The notes under the pieces: model-generated
What the model was told of the DNA's origin: nothing
What the model saw: the letters and a program-made list of their open reading frames with translations, nothing else
Databases searched by the model: none
In this document: piece after piece, positions 18,316-26,056 of the stretch
Layout: each line of letters opens with the position of its first letter
Position numbering within the stretch: position 1 is the stretch's first letter
Program-made: the position numbers and the translations under genes
NCBI GenBank assembly: GCA_965279475.1
Contig: CBDIIA010000003.1
Span: forward strand, 744,001 to 808,000
Direction of reading: 5' to 3'
Length of the DNA: 64,000 nt
Source: Pseudorhodoferax sp965279475
GTDB taxonomy: Bacteria > Pseudomonadota > Gammaproteobacteria > Burkholderiales > Burkholderiaceae_C

Positions 18316-19530
18316 ATGTTGTTACCCGATTGGGCCGTTCTGAACGCGGCCGTTGACTGGCTTGCCAACGGCCTGCTGGATCTGTCCTGGTGGCAGATCG
18401 TGCTCTACACGCTGTTCACGACCCACATCACGATCTGCAGCGTGACCATCTACCTGCACCGCCACCAGGCCCACCGGGCGATGGATCTGCATCCGCTGCC
18501 GGCGCATTTCTTCCGGTTCTGGCTGTGGCTGGGCACCGGCCAGGTGACCAAGGAGTGGGTTTCGATCCACCGCAAGCACCACGCGAAGTGCGAGACCGCC
18601 GAAGATCCGCACAGCCCGCATGCGCACGGCATTGAAACCGTGTTCTGGAAGGGTGCCGAGCTGTACCGCGCGGAATCCAAGAACCAGGAAACATTGGCCA
18701 AGTACAGCCACGGCGTGCCGAACGACTGGCTCGAACGCAACCTGTATTCCCGCTACAGCTGGCAAGGTGTGGGCCTGATGATGATTCTCGACCTGGCACT
18801 CTTTGGCGTCGCGGGCCTGGCCGTGTGGGCCGTGCAGATGGCGTGGATTCCTGTCACTGCGGCCGGCATCATCAACGGCATCGGCCACTACTGGGGCTAC
18901 CGCAATTTCGAGGCGCCGGATGCCAGCACGAACATTTCGCCCTGGGGCATCCTGATCGGCGGCGAAGAGTTGCACAACAACCACCATACCTATCCGACCT
19001 CGGCCAAGTTCTCGGTCAAGCCTTACGAATTCGATATCGGCTGGGTCTATATCAGCATGATGGAGCGGGTGGGTCTGGCCAAGGTCAAGAAGACGCCGCC
19101 CAAGCTGCAGCTCGGCATGATCAAGCCGGTCGCGGACGAAAAGACGCTGGAAGCGCTGATCGCCCACCGCTACGAGGTCATGGCCCGGTATGCCCGCGAC
19201 ATGCGCCGCGCCTGCAAGGATGAACTGGTGAAGCTCAAGGAGCGCCAGGCCGATGCTTCGGTGCTCGAGGCGGCGCGCCGTTGGCTGCACCGCGACGAGG
19301 AGAAGGTGCCTGCCTCGGTGCAGTCGCAGGTTGCGCAGGCGCGTGCAGCCCACCCGGTGCTCGACCAGATGGTCACGATGCGCGAAGAGTTGCGCCAGCT
19401 CTGGTTGAGCACCTCGTTGTCCCGCGAGCAACTGACGCTCGACCTGCAGGCGTGGTGCCACCGTGCCGAAAGCAGCGGCATCGCTGCCTTGCAGGATTTC
19501 TCGATGCGACTGCGCGCCGCGCGCGCCTGA
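18316..19530 (+). CDS. Acyl-CoA / acyl-lipid fatty acid desaturase
   Basis: A 404-residue integral membrane di-iron desaturase that puts a cis double bond, probably delta-9, into fatty acyl chains. The three histidine boxes are HRHQAH (residues 48-53), HRKHH (85-89) and EELHNNHH (near 220). Four membrane segments are visible. A 150-residue, largely helical, charged C-terminal extension follows the catalytic part and is typical of betaproteobacterial members. The ATG at 18316 opens MLLPDWAVLNAAVDWL. A strong intrinsic terminator follows. The enzyme would adjust membrane fluidity. Confidence 0.93.
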   Translation: MLLPDWAVLNAAVDWLANGLLDLSWWQIVLYTLFTTHITICSVTIYLHRHQAHRAMDLHPLPAHFFRFWLWLGTGQVTKEWVSIHRKHHAKCETAEDPHSPHAHGIETVFWKGAELYRAESKNQETLAKYSHGVPNDWLERNLYSRYSWQGVGLMMILDLALFGVAGLAVWAVQMAWIPVTAAGIINGIGHYWGYRNFEAPDASTNISPWGILIGGEELHNNHHTYPTSAKFSVKPYEFDIGWVYISMMERVGLAKVKKTPPKLQLGMIKPVADEKTLEALIAHRYEVMARYARDMRRACKDELVKLKERQADASVLEAARRWLHRDEEKVPASVQSQVAQARAAHPVLDQMVTMREELRQLWLSTSLSREQLTLDLQAWCHRAESSGIAALQDFSMRLRAARA

Positions 19531-19581
19531 CGAGGTCCCGGCGTGGCTTAGTCCTTCGCTACGCCTTGGCGCCACACAGAG

Positions 19582-19604
19582 AACCCGCCTTGCGCGGGTT
19601 TTTT
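19582..19604 (+). terminator. Rho-independent terminator after the desaturase gene
   Basis: AACCCGC and GCGGGTT form a perfect seven-pair stem around CTTGC, followed by a T-run. It lies about 50 bases after the desaturase stop and ends that single-gene unit. Confidence 0.85.
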
Positions 19605-19736
19605 GCGTTTTGGCGCATCGGCCTGTAGGCAAAGGCACCTGCGAGCCGTCGGTGCCGTTCCATTTGTGGGCCGACATGGCAAAGAGCATGCTTCCCATGC
19701 GCATACTGAGATGTGCCTGTTCTCAAGGAGATCTTC

Positions 19737-20132
19737 ATGCATGTCTCGAATGTTCATTGGCGGTCTGCCGCCTTGCTGTTGGCGCTGGCCTCGATCGGCC
19801 CGCATGCCGGGGCGCAGACGTCGCCTGCTGCTGCGGCCGCAGCGGCGGGGCCGACCAGCACCTCGGCCAACGGCGGCACGGGTGGGGTCGGTTTGGGGGG
19901 GGTGGGGCGCGGCGTTGCCGCAGCAGGCCAGGACGGACAGGGCGGCGTTGGCACGACGGGGACGGGCCGGGCGCCCGGCAACGGCGCGCTGGTGGGGCCC
20001 CGTGCCAAGAAGGAGGCGCGGGAACTGCTTGCGGCACAGCCCGATGGGCAGGTGGTGCCACCAGCCAACTCGGGCCAGCGGGCGGTCATGCTGGACCGCG
20101 ACCAACGCGGACCCGCAGTGCCTTCCAAGTAG
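19737..20132 (+). CDS. Small exported Gly/Ala-rich protein, unknown function
   Basis: A 131-residue protein I do not recognise. Residues 1-28 are a good signal peptide (SAALLLALASIGPHAGA, probable cut after AGA). The mature part begins with a run of Ala and then a Gly-rich low-complexity tract (GGTGGVGLGGVGRGVAAAG, GTTGTGRAPGNGA). It ends with a charged segment (RAKKEARELLAAQPDGQ). The ATG at 19737 is six bases after AAGGAG. It is monocistronic and ends in a bidirectional terminator shared with the convergent small exported protein. Disordered and periplasmic or secreted is the most that can be said. Confidence 0.7.
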   Translation: MHVSNVHWRSAALLLALASIGPHAGAQTSPAAAAAAAGPTSTSANGGTGGVGLGGVGRGVAAAGQDGQGGVGTTGTGRAPGNGALVGPRAKKEARELLAAQPDGQVVPPANSGQRAVMLDRDQRGPAVPSK

Positions 20133-20199
20133 GGAAATAGGACCCCAGCGCCGCAGCCGTCCGGCGCGAATGTGGCGTGCACGTGCAAACTGCGGGCAA

Positions 20200-20229
20200 A
20201 AAAAAGCAAGCCAACAGGCTTGCTTTTTT
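20200..20229. terminator. Bidirectional intrinsic terminator
   Basis: A 13-pair perfect stem, AAAAAAGCAAGCC paired with GGCTTGCTTTTTT around an AACA loop. It has an A-run on one side and a T-run on the other, so it can terminate transcription from both directions. It lies between two convergent genes for small exported proteins. Confidence 0.9.
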
Positions 20230-20284
20230 GGCTGCAGCGGCCCCTCAGGGCTTGCTGCAATGCGACCGGAGTCGCACAGGATTT

Positions 20285-20626
20285 TTACTTCGTGGGGCCG
20301 ACTTCGCCGGTCTTCGGCAGCGCGCCAGCCTTGTTGGCAGCAGCGGTGTCAGCCTTGCGCTTTGCGCGGGCTGCTGCTTTTTCTTCCTTGGTCAGGGTGG
20401 ACTTGGCTTCAGCCTTGGGAACTGCACCGACTTCACCGGGAGGCGCATTCTTGATAGCTTCGGTGCCTTCTGCCTTTCGCTGAGCCTTGCCAGCAGCACG
20501 GTCTTCAGGCGAGGTCTTCTTTGCGGGTGCGGGCGTCTTCGTGGCGCCGACTTCACCTTGAGCGAAAGCGCTCACAGCCAGCATCTGGGCCAACACGACG
20601 CTCAGAGTCAAAACTACCTTTTTCAT
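20285..20626 (-). CDS. Small exported Ala/Lys-rich protein with GEVG repeats
   Basis: A 113-residue unrecognised protein. MKKVVLTLSVVLAQMLAVSAFAQ is a classical signal peptide. The mature chain is charged and low in complexity (KEEKAAARAKRKADTAAANKA). The tetrapeptide GEVG occurs three times, just after the signal (GEVGATK), in the middle (GEVGAVPK) and at the end (GEVGPTK), at roughly 40-residue spacing. AGGAG lies eight bases before the ATG at 20626. Such short Ala/Lys-rich proteins are common in Burkholderiales and are sometimes loosely labelled TolA-like; I see no support for that function. Confidence 0.72.
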   Translation of the reverse strand: MKKVVLTLSVVLAQMLAVSAFAQGEVGATKTPAPAKKTSPEDRAAGKAQRKAEGTEAIKNAPPGEVGAVPKAEAKSTLTKEEKAAARAKRKADTAAANKAGALPKTGEVGPTK

Positions 20627-20792
20627 TCGAGGTTCTCCTAAGGGGTAACGAAACAAACCAAACATTTTCAGAATACAAGCTTTCAGATGCGCCGCGCCAC
20701 CCGCATGATCGCGACTCGGACGGCTGGGAAGAGCCGCCCGCCTGAGCCAATATCCTGTATATCGTAACGGCAAATCTAAATTTTCGGTTGAC
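20627..20792. promoter_or_regulatory. Upstream region of the small GEVG-repeat protein gene
   Basis: About 165 bases, partly AT-rich, lie between the terminator of the DUF5329/peroxiredoxin operon and the gene for the small exported protein. The promoter of the small gene must lie here. No -35/-10 pair is good enough to name. Confidence 0.3.
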
Positions 20793-20820
20793 AAAAAAAC
20801 CACAGCTATTTGGGCTGCGG
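20793..20820 (-). terminator. Intrinsic terminator overlapping the DUF5329 stop codon
   Basis: On the minus strand CCGCAGC pairs with GCTGTGG (one G-U pair) around a seven-base loop, followed by seven T. The TAG stop of the DUF5329 gene lies inside the hairpin, so translation to the end may compete with hairpin formation. Confidence 0.75.
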
Positions 20821-21234
20821 TGTATTGCCGGATGGCGGCGTGAACTTCACGCCGCTGCGGTAGCGGACCAGTTCCTGCGTCAGCCACACCTTGCTCTCCA
20901 CCGCTGGCTGGCCCTGGCAGCGCACCCAATAGCTCTGGCCGGACATGCTGCTCTGCGACGCGGCCTCGGCGATGAACTGGTCTGCGGTGAAGTCACTCCC
21001 CAAACGGGCCATGTAGGCCTGCTTCTTCTGGAGGTGCGCTGCAGCCTCTGCTGCGGGGTACAGGGTACCGTTGCGTTCGAACTGGCAGGGTGACACACCG
21101 AGCTGCCGCACCAGATGCGCGATTTCGGCATCCGCCAACGGGCTTGCCCGGGCTACGCCGAGGCAGCACCCCAGCAGCGGGACGAGAACCGCCCGCCAGC
21201 GGCGCGTACGGTGCGTGGGGGACGCGGGCCCCAT
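20806..21234 (-). CDS. DUF5329 / YfeK-like exported protein
   Basis: A 142-residue exported protein. A signal peptide (RRWRAVLVPLLGCCLGVARA) precedes the family domain with ADAEIAHLVRQLGVSPCQFERNG, the YMARLGSDFTADQFIAEAAS block, and SSMSGQSYWVRCQGQPAVES. The paired cysteines (CQF and RCQ) are conserved in YfeK-like proteins and may form a disulfide. The function of the family is unknown. The ATG at 21234 is one base after the stop of the peroxiredoxin gene, so the two are one operon. The partner suggests a periplasmic redox or envelope-stress setting; this is inference. Confidence 0.82.
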   Translation of the reverse strand: MGPASPTHRTRRWRAVLVPLLGCCLGVARASPLADAEIAHLVRQLGVSPCQFERNGTLYPAAEAAAHLQKKQAYMARLGSDFTADQFIAEAASQSSMSGQSYWVRCQGQPAVESKVWLTQELVRYRSGVKFTPPSGNTPQPK

Positions 21235-21235
21235 G

Positions 21236-21781
21236 TTATTTCGCCACCGGGCGCTTGCTGGTCCACTGCCGCAAGGCGCCCAGCACCTTCTCGACATGCT
21301 TGTCCGAGTTGAGGCTGGTGTATTGGTAAGCCACTGCGCCATCCGGCGTGATCAGGTAGGACACGCGGTTCGCATACTCCGGCTTCAGTGTGAGTACGGC
21401 GTCGTACGACTTCATGATCGACTGGTCTGGATCCGACGCCACGGCAAACTTGCCTCTGCAGGCCGAGACCGAGAACCGCTTCTGCGTTTCGATCTCGTCG
21501 CGCGAGATGCCGATCACGGTCGCACCCATGCTCTTGAACTGGTCGATCGCCATCGCGAAGTTGTGCGCCTCGATGGTGCAACCTTCCGAAAAGGAGGCCG
21601 GAAAGAAATACAACACCACCGGCCCCTTGGCCAATTCCTTCTGCAGCGAGTATTCGAACACCTGCCCCGCCAGCGCCGCCTGCGCCGTGAAGTTGGGTGC
21701 TCGGTCGCCGAAGTCGAGGGCGGCGAAGGCGGGCGGAGCGGTGCAGGCGAGAACCAGGGCCAACTGTGCAACAGACTTCAT
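21236..21781 (-). CDS. Exported peroxiredoxin (AhpC/TSA family)
   Basis: A 181-residue thioredoxin-fold peroxidase that reduces hydroperoxides. Residues 1-20 form a signal peptide (LALVLACTAPPAFA), so it acts in the periplasm, unlike typical cytoplasmic Bcp/AhpC. The peroxidatic Cys is C68 in FPASFSEGCTIEAHNF; a second Cys in VSACRGKFAVASD could resolve it. The later part (MKSYDAVLTLKPEYANRVSYLITPDG) is normal for the family. It is first gene of an operon with the DUF5329 protein and diverges from a phospholipase D-like lipoprotein gene. Confidence 0.9.
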   Translation of the reverse strand: MKSVAQLALVLACTAPPAFAALDFGDRAPNFTAQAALAGQVFEYSLQKELAKGPVVLYFFPASFSEGCTIEAHNFAMAIDQFKSMGATVIGISRDEIETQKRFSVSACRGKFAVASDPDQSIMKSYDAVLTLKPEYANRVSYLITPDGAVAYQYTSLNSDKHVEKVLGALRQWTSKRPVAK

Positions 21782-21922
21782 CGTCAGATCCTTTGAATCC
21801 GCCGCGGCCGGGATGGAAAAGACAAGCCGCTGGCGCAACGCGTTCCCGCGCATGATACGGCGATCGGCGCGGCGTTGCACAATGCGCCGGCACCTCGTCA
21901 ATAGGCCCAGAAGGGGAGGGGC

Positions 21923-23584
21923 GTGCCGTTGACCGACGTTACGATCATGACTGTCTTGAATATCCCGTCCATGCAATTTTTCCTCGCGTCGCCCCGCAGA
22001 CGATGGCAGTCCCGTGCGGTCCTGCTGCTGTGTGTGGCCTGGCTGCTGAACCTGACCGGTTGCACGGCGCTACCGGTCAAGACGGCCGACCTCGCACCGG
22101 TGAGTTTTTCCATCGCGCCGGGCGAAGACACGGCGCTGGGCCGCATTGCGGTCAACTCGATTCCTTCGCCGGAGCTGTCGGGTTTCCGGCTGCTGCCGCT
22201 CGGCAGCTATTCGCTCGATGCCCGGCTGGCGCTGGCCGAGCGCGCCCAGAAGACGCTGGACGTGCAGTACTACCACATCCAGAACGACGAAACCGGCCGC
22301 CTGCTGATGCGTGCCTTGCGCGATGCGGCCACCCGCGGCGTGCGTGTGCGCCTGCTGCTGGACGACTGGTACACCTCGGGCCAGGACGAATATCTGCTGG
22401 CGCTGGCCAGCTACCCCAACATCGAGTTGCGGCTGTTCAATCCGTTCTGCTGCGTGCGCGAGGCCGGGCAGCTGACGCGGTTTGCCGCGTCCCTGGGCGA
22501 GTGGAACCGCGTGAACCACCGCATGCACAACAAGCTGATGGTCGCCGATGGCGCGATGGCCATCGTGGGCGGGCGCAACGTTGCCAACGAGTACTACCTG
22601 CGGGGTTCGCTCGACAACTTCATCGATCTGGATGCCTTCGTGGTCGGCGCGGTCGTGCCCGATCTGTCGAAGATCTTCGATGGCTATTGGAACAGCGACC
22701 CCGTCTACCCACTGAAGCTGATCGCGCGCACACGCACGCCGGTCCCGGTGCTGCAGAACTACTTCGATCAGCTGACACGGCCCGAGATGACCCAGTTGCC
22801 GGCGGAACTGCCGCCCAATGACGTGCTGGGATACGGCCCCATCCGCGAGGACCTCGACGCCGGTCGCGTCGGTCTGATCTGGGGCACGGCCATTGCGCTG
22901 GCGGACACGCCCAACAAGGTGATGGAGGCCAAGGGCATGCTGCTGATGAACAGCGTGACCTACAACGTGCTCGACACGATGCGGTCGGCGCAGCAGGAGG
23001 TCGTGGTGTCGTCGCCCTACCTGGTGCCGGGCAAGCCGGGCATGGCCTGGCTGCGGGAGATGGCCGGGCGCAAGGTCAAGCTGCAGATCCTCACCAACTC
23101 GCTGGCGTCGACCGACGAGCCCTCGGTGCACATCGGCTACAGCATGTACCGGCCCGAGATGCTGCGGCTGGGCATCGACCTGTACGAGCTCAGTTCATCG
23201 CGCGTGATGACGAACAAGCGCCAGTCGATGCTGTTCGGCAAATCGCATGCGAGGTTGCATGCCAAGCTGGTCGTGATCGACCGCAAGACGCTGTTCATCG
23301 GCTCGATGAACCTCGACCCGCGCTCGGCGCGCATCAACACCGAGATGGGCCTGATCATCCAGAGCCCGCAGCTGGCGCGTGAACTGCTGCGCGTCATCGA
23401 CATCGACAAGCTGCAGAGCGCCTACCGCGTGCGCCTGGCGCCCAGCGGGGCTTGCTGCGAATGGTTGACGGTGGACGAGGACTTCACCAACGAGATGATC
23501 CTGACCACCGAGCCCGACTCGAGTTTCTCGCTGCGGCTGAAGACCTGGCTGCTGAGCCCGTTCGTCCCCGAAGAACTGCTCTGA
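21923..23584 (+). CDS. Phospholipase D superfamily lipoprotein (cardiolipin synthase-like)
   Basis: A protein of up to 553 residues. An N-terminal lipoprotein signal ends in the lipobox LTGC. Two phospholipase D motifs follow: HNKLMVADGAMAIVGGRN and HAKLVVIDRKTLFIGSMNLD, each with His-x-Lys and Asp. Such proteins transfer or hydrolyse phosphatidyl groups; whether this one makes cardiolipin is unknown. I give the GTG at 21923 because of the upstream AAGGGGAGG, but the ATG at 21971 gives the neatest lipoprotein signal. A paralogue of similar layout is at 44.9-46.5 kb. The stop codon is the first triplet of a palindromic repeat. Confidence 0.9.
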   Translation: MPLTDVTIMTVLNIPSMQFFLASPRRRWQSRAVLLLCVAWLLNLTGCTALPVKTADLAPVSFSIAPGEDTALGRIAVNSIPSPELSGFRLLPLGSYSLDARLALAERAQKTLDVQYYHIQNDETGRLLMRALRDAATRGVRVRLLLDDWYTSGQDEYLLALASYPNIELRLFNPFCCVREAGQLTRFAASLGEWNRVNHRMHNKLMVADGAMAIVGGRNVANEYYLRGSLDNFIDLDAFVVGAVVPDLSKIFDGYWNSDPVYPLKLIARTRTPVPVLQNYFDQLTRPEMTQLPAELPPNDVLGYGPIREDLDAGRVGLIWGTAIALADTPNKVMEAKGMLLMNSVTYNVLDTMRSAQQEVVVSSPYLVPGKPGMAWLREMAGRKVKLQILTNSLASTDEPSVHIGYSMYRPEMLRLGIDLYELSSSRVMTNKRQSMLFGKSHARLHAKLVVIDRKTLFIGSMNLDPRSARINTEMGLIIQSPQLARELLRVIDIDKLQSAYRVRLAPSGACCEWLTVDEDFTNEMILTTEPDSSFSLRLKTWLLSPFVPEELL

Positions 23585-23613
23585 TACGAATTCGCAATCA
23601 TGCGAACCCGTAT
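23582..23613. repeat. Short palindromic repeat starting at the stop codon of the upstream gene
   Basis: TGATACGAATTCGCAATC (23582-23599) is followed directly by a right arm whose reverse complement is ATACGGGTTCGCAT. The two arms pair as ATACG..TTCGCA/TGCGAA..CGTAT around ATCA. The first three bases are the stop codon of the phospholipase D-like gene. The arm sequence matches the ends of the longer repeat at 52353-52461. There is no T-run, so it is not a classical terminator, though it could protect mRNA ends. Confidence 0.75.
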
Positions 23614-23645
23614 GAAGCCTTCGGGGCGGGGCGGCGCCGCCCCCT

Positions 23646-24551
23646 TCAGGCCACGTTTTCGGTGGTGGCCGCTGCGGATACGGCCGTCTCCCTGCCGCTT
23701 TTCGCCGCAGGCGCGGGGCTCCGGGCGGGCGTGGTCTCCAACGGCGGCATCACCCAGTCGTGCGCCAGTTTGTGGATGGTGGCCTCGCTGACCTTGGCAC
23801 GCCGTTCTCCGCGCGTGCCGTCGTTGGCCAGCCGCACGAACACCTGGCGCTTGATGTCGCTCTTGTGCAGGCTGCGCGGCTCGCCGGTGAACCAGGCGGC
23901 GCGGGTCTCGAAAAAGTGGTCCATCAGCCACAACACGCGCGGCATCAGCGCCTGGGTCGACGGGGCCGGCCCTACATAGGGTTGCGACGCTTCGACCTCG
24001 TTGCGTGGCGGCCTGGTCAGCGCGGCCTTGCGGGCCGAAGCGCGCTGTTGCGCGGAGACTTTGCGGTCTTCGATGCCCGCCGAAGCGCGGGTCTTGTGCA
24101 CGACGATCCACATCCACTTGGGCAGGTCGCCCACCGGCACGGTGCGGTTCTTCACGGCCATCCACAGGCCCAGGATCTCCTTGATCGTCGAATGCAGCAC
24201 GCGCAGGCTGTCGAAGGTGACCGGCACCGGCTCGGTAAACCACTCCATCGTGCTGTCGCCGTGGTCGAAGCTCGCAGGATGTTCCGTGCTGGTCGACCCC
24301 GTCGTCCAGAGCTCCCGCACCTGTGGCGGAAACACCACCGCCAGCCGGGGTGCGGCGGAGCCGGTGCTTTTCTTCGCCGGCTTTGCGTTGCCGAGGCGGT
24401 GCAACGTGGTCTTTGCGTTTTCGGGCGCGGCGGCGTGTAGCCGCATCCCGCAGTGCGTGACGAGATAGAAAAACTCGTATTGCTTCCAGCGATGACCCGT
24501 TGTTGCCGTCAAGGCAAGCAGGGCTTCGCCGAGCGTCATGGCTGTATGCAT
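23646..24551 (-). CDS. Hypothetical protein, 301 residues, unrecognised
   Basis: I do not recognise a family. The start at 24551 (ATG) is supported by GGAG six bases upstream; a TTG at 24563 would add four residues. The chain has no signal peptide or membrane segment. A Trp/aromatic-rich middle (LGLWMAVKNRTVPVGDLPKWMWIVVHK) is followed by a basic linker (RKVSAQQRASARKAALTRPP) and then MPRVLWLMDHFFETRAAWF and KVSEATIHKLAHDWVMPP, which could be a helix-turn-helix-like segment. The ending is low-complexity Ala/Thr/Pro. It is alone, convergent with the phospholipase D-like gene, and has an AT-rich upstream region. It could be an orphan regulator or an acquired gene; both are guesses. Confidence 0.65.
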   Translation of the reverse strand: MHTAMTLGEALLALTATTGHRWKQYEFFYLVTHCGMRLHAAAPENAKTTLHRLGNAKPAKKSTGSAAPRLAVVFPPQVRELWTTGSTSTEHPASFDHGDSTMEWFTEPVPVTFDSLRVLHSTIKEILGLWMAVKNRTVPVGDLPKWMWIVVHKTRASAGIEDRKVSAQQRASARKAALTRPPRNEVEASQPYVGPAPSTQALMPRVLWLMDHFFETRAAWFTGEPRSLHKSDIKRQVFVRLANDGTRGERRAKVSEATIHKLAHDWVMPPLETTPARSPAPAAKSGRETAVSAAATTENVA

Positions 24552-25034
24552 GTACTTCTCCAAAAGCGCAATCCTGGCTCATCACACGATCCCACAACCG
24601 CAGTCTGTGAGATCTTGTGACGATATGAAACTCTAACTGAAACGACTGCAGTTGGTGATCATTGTTTCTTCTGCTGGCACATTTTGTTGCCATTTACCGC
24701 TCAGATCGTGCATTTAATGCCGTAACTTGAAACAGTTACGAAAATTGAATCAATCTAAGATCAGGTGACCGCGCCAGCGTTGGGTCGCTTCCGTTGGAAG
24801 TGCTTGCAATGGTAAGCAAGCGTATTGTGGGCTCGTCGGCATGCGAGGGCGGTTGTGCGTCCGTTCGGATGCAAACGTCCTGTGCGATGGAGCGCGGTGC
24901 CGGTCCAGAAGTTCCAGCCAGCCGCCGATCTGAATCATGTGGCAGGGTTATATGAAACTGCGTTTTCAGTCGTTCCAGTTTTGTTTGCGGTCTTTCAGAA
25001 TCCATTCTCGACCCGTCCCCAGACCGAGGAATCC
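24552..25034. other. Non-coding region, more AT-rich than its surroundings, with a dyad
   Basis: These 483 bases hold no convincing gene and are visibly more AT-rich than the rest of the window, especially 24580-24770. They separate two divergent genes. The most distinct element is a dyad at 24721-24740, CGTAACT and AGTTACG around TGAAAC, suitable as an operator for a dimeric repressor. I cannot fix promoters with confidence. Confidence 0.5.
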
Positions 25035-25259
25035 ATGACTGCACACCGCACCTTCGTCGACGCCACCGTCCGTGGCTCGCCCGCCCGGCAAGTGCGCCGG
25101 GTGCTGGCCATGACGGCAGCGGCCTGGCGCATCGCCCCTTCGTCGGCCGAAGCCATTGCGCGCTCGGCTCCCTACGGCCACGTGCCACTGCGTGTGCGGC
25201 GGCGCAGGCTGGCCGCCGCGGGCGCGAACGGGCAAGGGCTGCTGGCGCATTCGTGGTGA
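25035..25259 (+). CDS. Small basic hypothetical protein
   Basis: A 74-residue reading frame (MTAHRTFVDATVRGSP... ending AHSW) with GAGG five bases before its ATG. It is rich in Arg and Ala with no signal peptide or membrane segment, and I know no family. Its end is 28 bases from the convergent thioredoxin-like gene. In GC-rich DNA short open frames are common, so only the good ribosome site and the otherwise empty position support it. Confidence 0.45.
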   Translation: MTAHRTFVDATVRGSPARQVRRVLAMTAAAWRIAPSSAEAIARSAPYGHVPLRVRRRRLAAAGANGQGLLAHSW

Positions 25260-25287
25260 ACGCGGCCGTTCACTGGCTGGAAAAGAC

Positions 25288-25644
25288 CTACCTGCCCAAC
25301 CGTCCCGGCAGACCCGCCAGCGCCGCGTCATGGCCCTGCGCCAGCTCACCGCGCAACGCGCGCTCGATCAACTGGCGGGCCGTCGCGGCGAAGGGCGTCA
25401 CGGGGCCGAAGAAATGGACCTGTTCGCCGCGCGCGATCAGCAGCGTCGGGAAGTCGACGACATCGATGTCGCCAAGTGCATCGTCGTGGTCTTCGATGTC
25501 GATCCAGGCGAAACGGACGTCGGCGCCGATGTCAGGGGCGAGGCGTTCAAACAGCGGGCGGTAGTCGTCGCAGGTGCGGCACCAGGCCGCGCACAGGCAG
25601 GCGACGAACAGGGGGGCGGCAGGGGCTTCGATCGCATCGGGCAT
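25288..25644 (-). CDS. Thioredoxin family protein
   Basis: A 118-residue cytoplasmic thioredoxin-fold protein. The active site is WCRTC in CLCAAWCRTCDDYRPLF. The Asp of the second strand (FAWIDIEDHDDALG) and the cis-Pro in VVDFPTLLI are both present. The CRTC dipeptide is unlike the CGPC of classical thioredoxin, so it may be a specialised disulfide reductase. The ATG at 25644 gives the usual length. No signal peptide is visible. It is monocistronic. Confidence 0.88.
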   Translation of the reverse strand: MPDAIEAPAAPLFVACLCAAWCRTCDDYRPLFERLAPDIGADVRFAWIDIEDHDDALGDIDVVDFPTLLIARGEQVHFFGPVTPFAATARQLIERALRGELAQGHDAALAGLPGRLGR

Positions 25645-25836
25645 GCACGGAGTGTGCACCGGTCGCACCGACGGTGCCGGCACTTCCCGCTTTTTCCCAT
25701 CAGACCGCTTTGGCTTGCTGCAGCCCCTTGGATGCCAGGCCTGGGTCCATGACACGGTCCTGCCACAGTTGGGGCGCGGTGCTGCCGGACACTGCGCGCA
25801 CTTTCACAGACGGCAGCCTTGGCTGCAGGCAACACC

Positions 25837-25968
25837 ATGCACCGGGACCTGTCCGAACTGGACGCCATCACGCGCGGCCTGCGCCGCATCGAGCAGACCT
25901 TGCTCGTGGTCGCGGCCGCCTTTTTCTCGACGGCTGTTCTCGTCGCGCTCACGCTGGCACGGTCTTAG
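25837..25968 (+). CDS. Possible 43-residue single-pass membrane protein
   Basis: An ATG-started frame encoding MHRDLSELDAITRGLRRIEQ followed by one hydrophobic segment (LLVVAAAFFSTAVLVALTL) and a short end. The amphipathic-charged start plus one membrane helix is typical of bacterial small membrane proteins. The ribosome site is weak (GCAGG nine bases upstream). It lies alone between the thioredoxin-like and MFS genes. Confidence 0.35.
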   Translation: MHRDLSELDAITRGLRRIEQTLLVVAAAFFSTAVLVALTLARS

Positions 25969-26056
25969 GGCGGGTCCGGGCCCGCCCAGGCCCGGCGGTG
26001 GCACGCACCGCAAAGGGGTACGCTCGCGGTTGTCGACCACCAGAACAACCAGAGAC

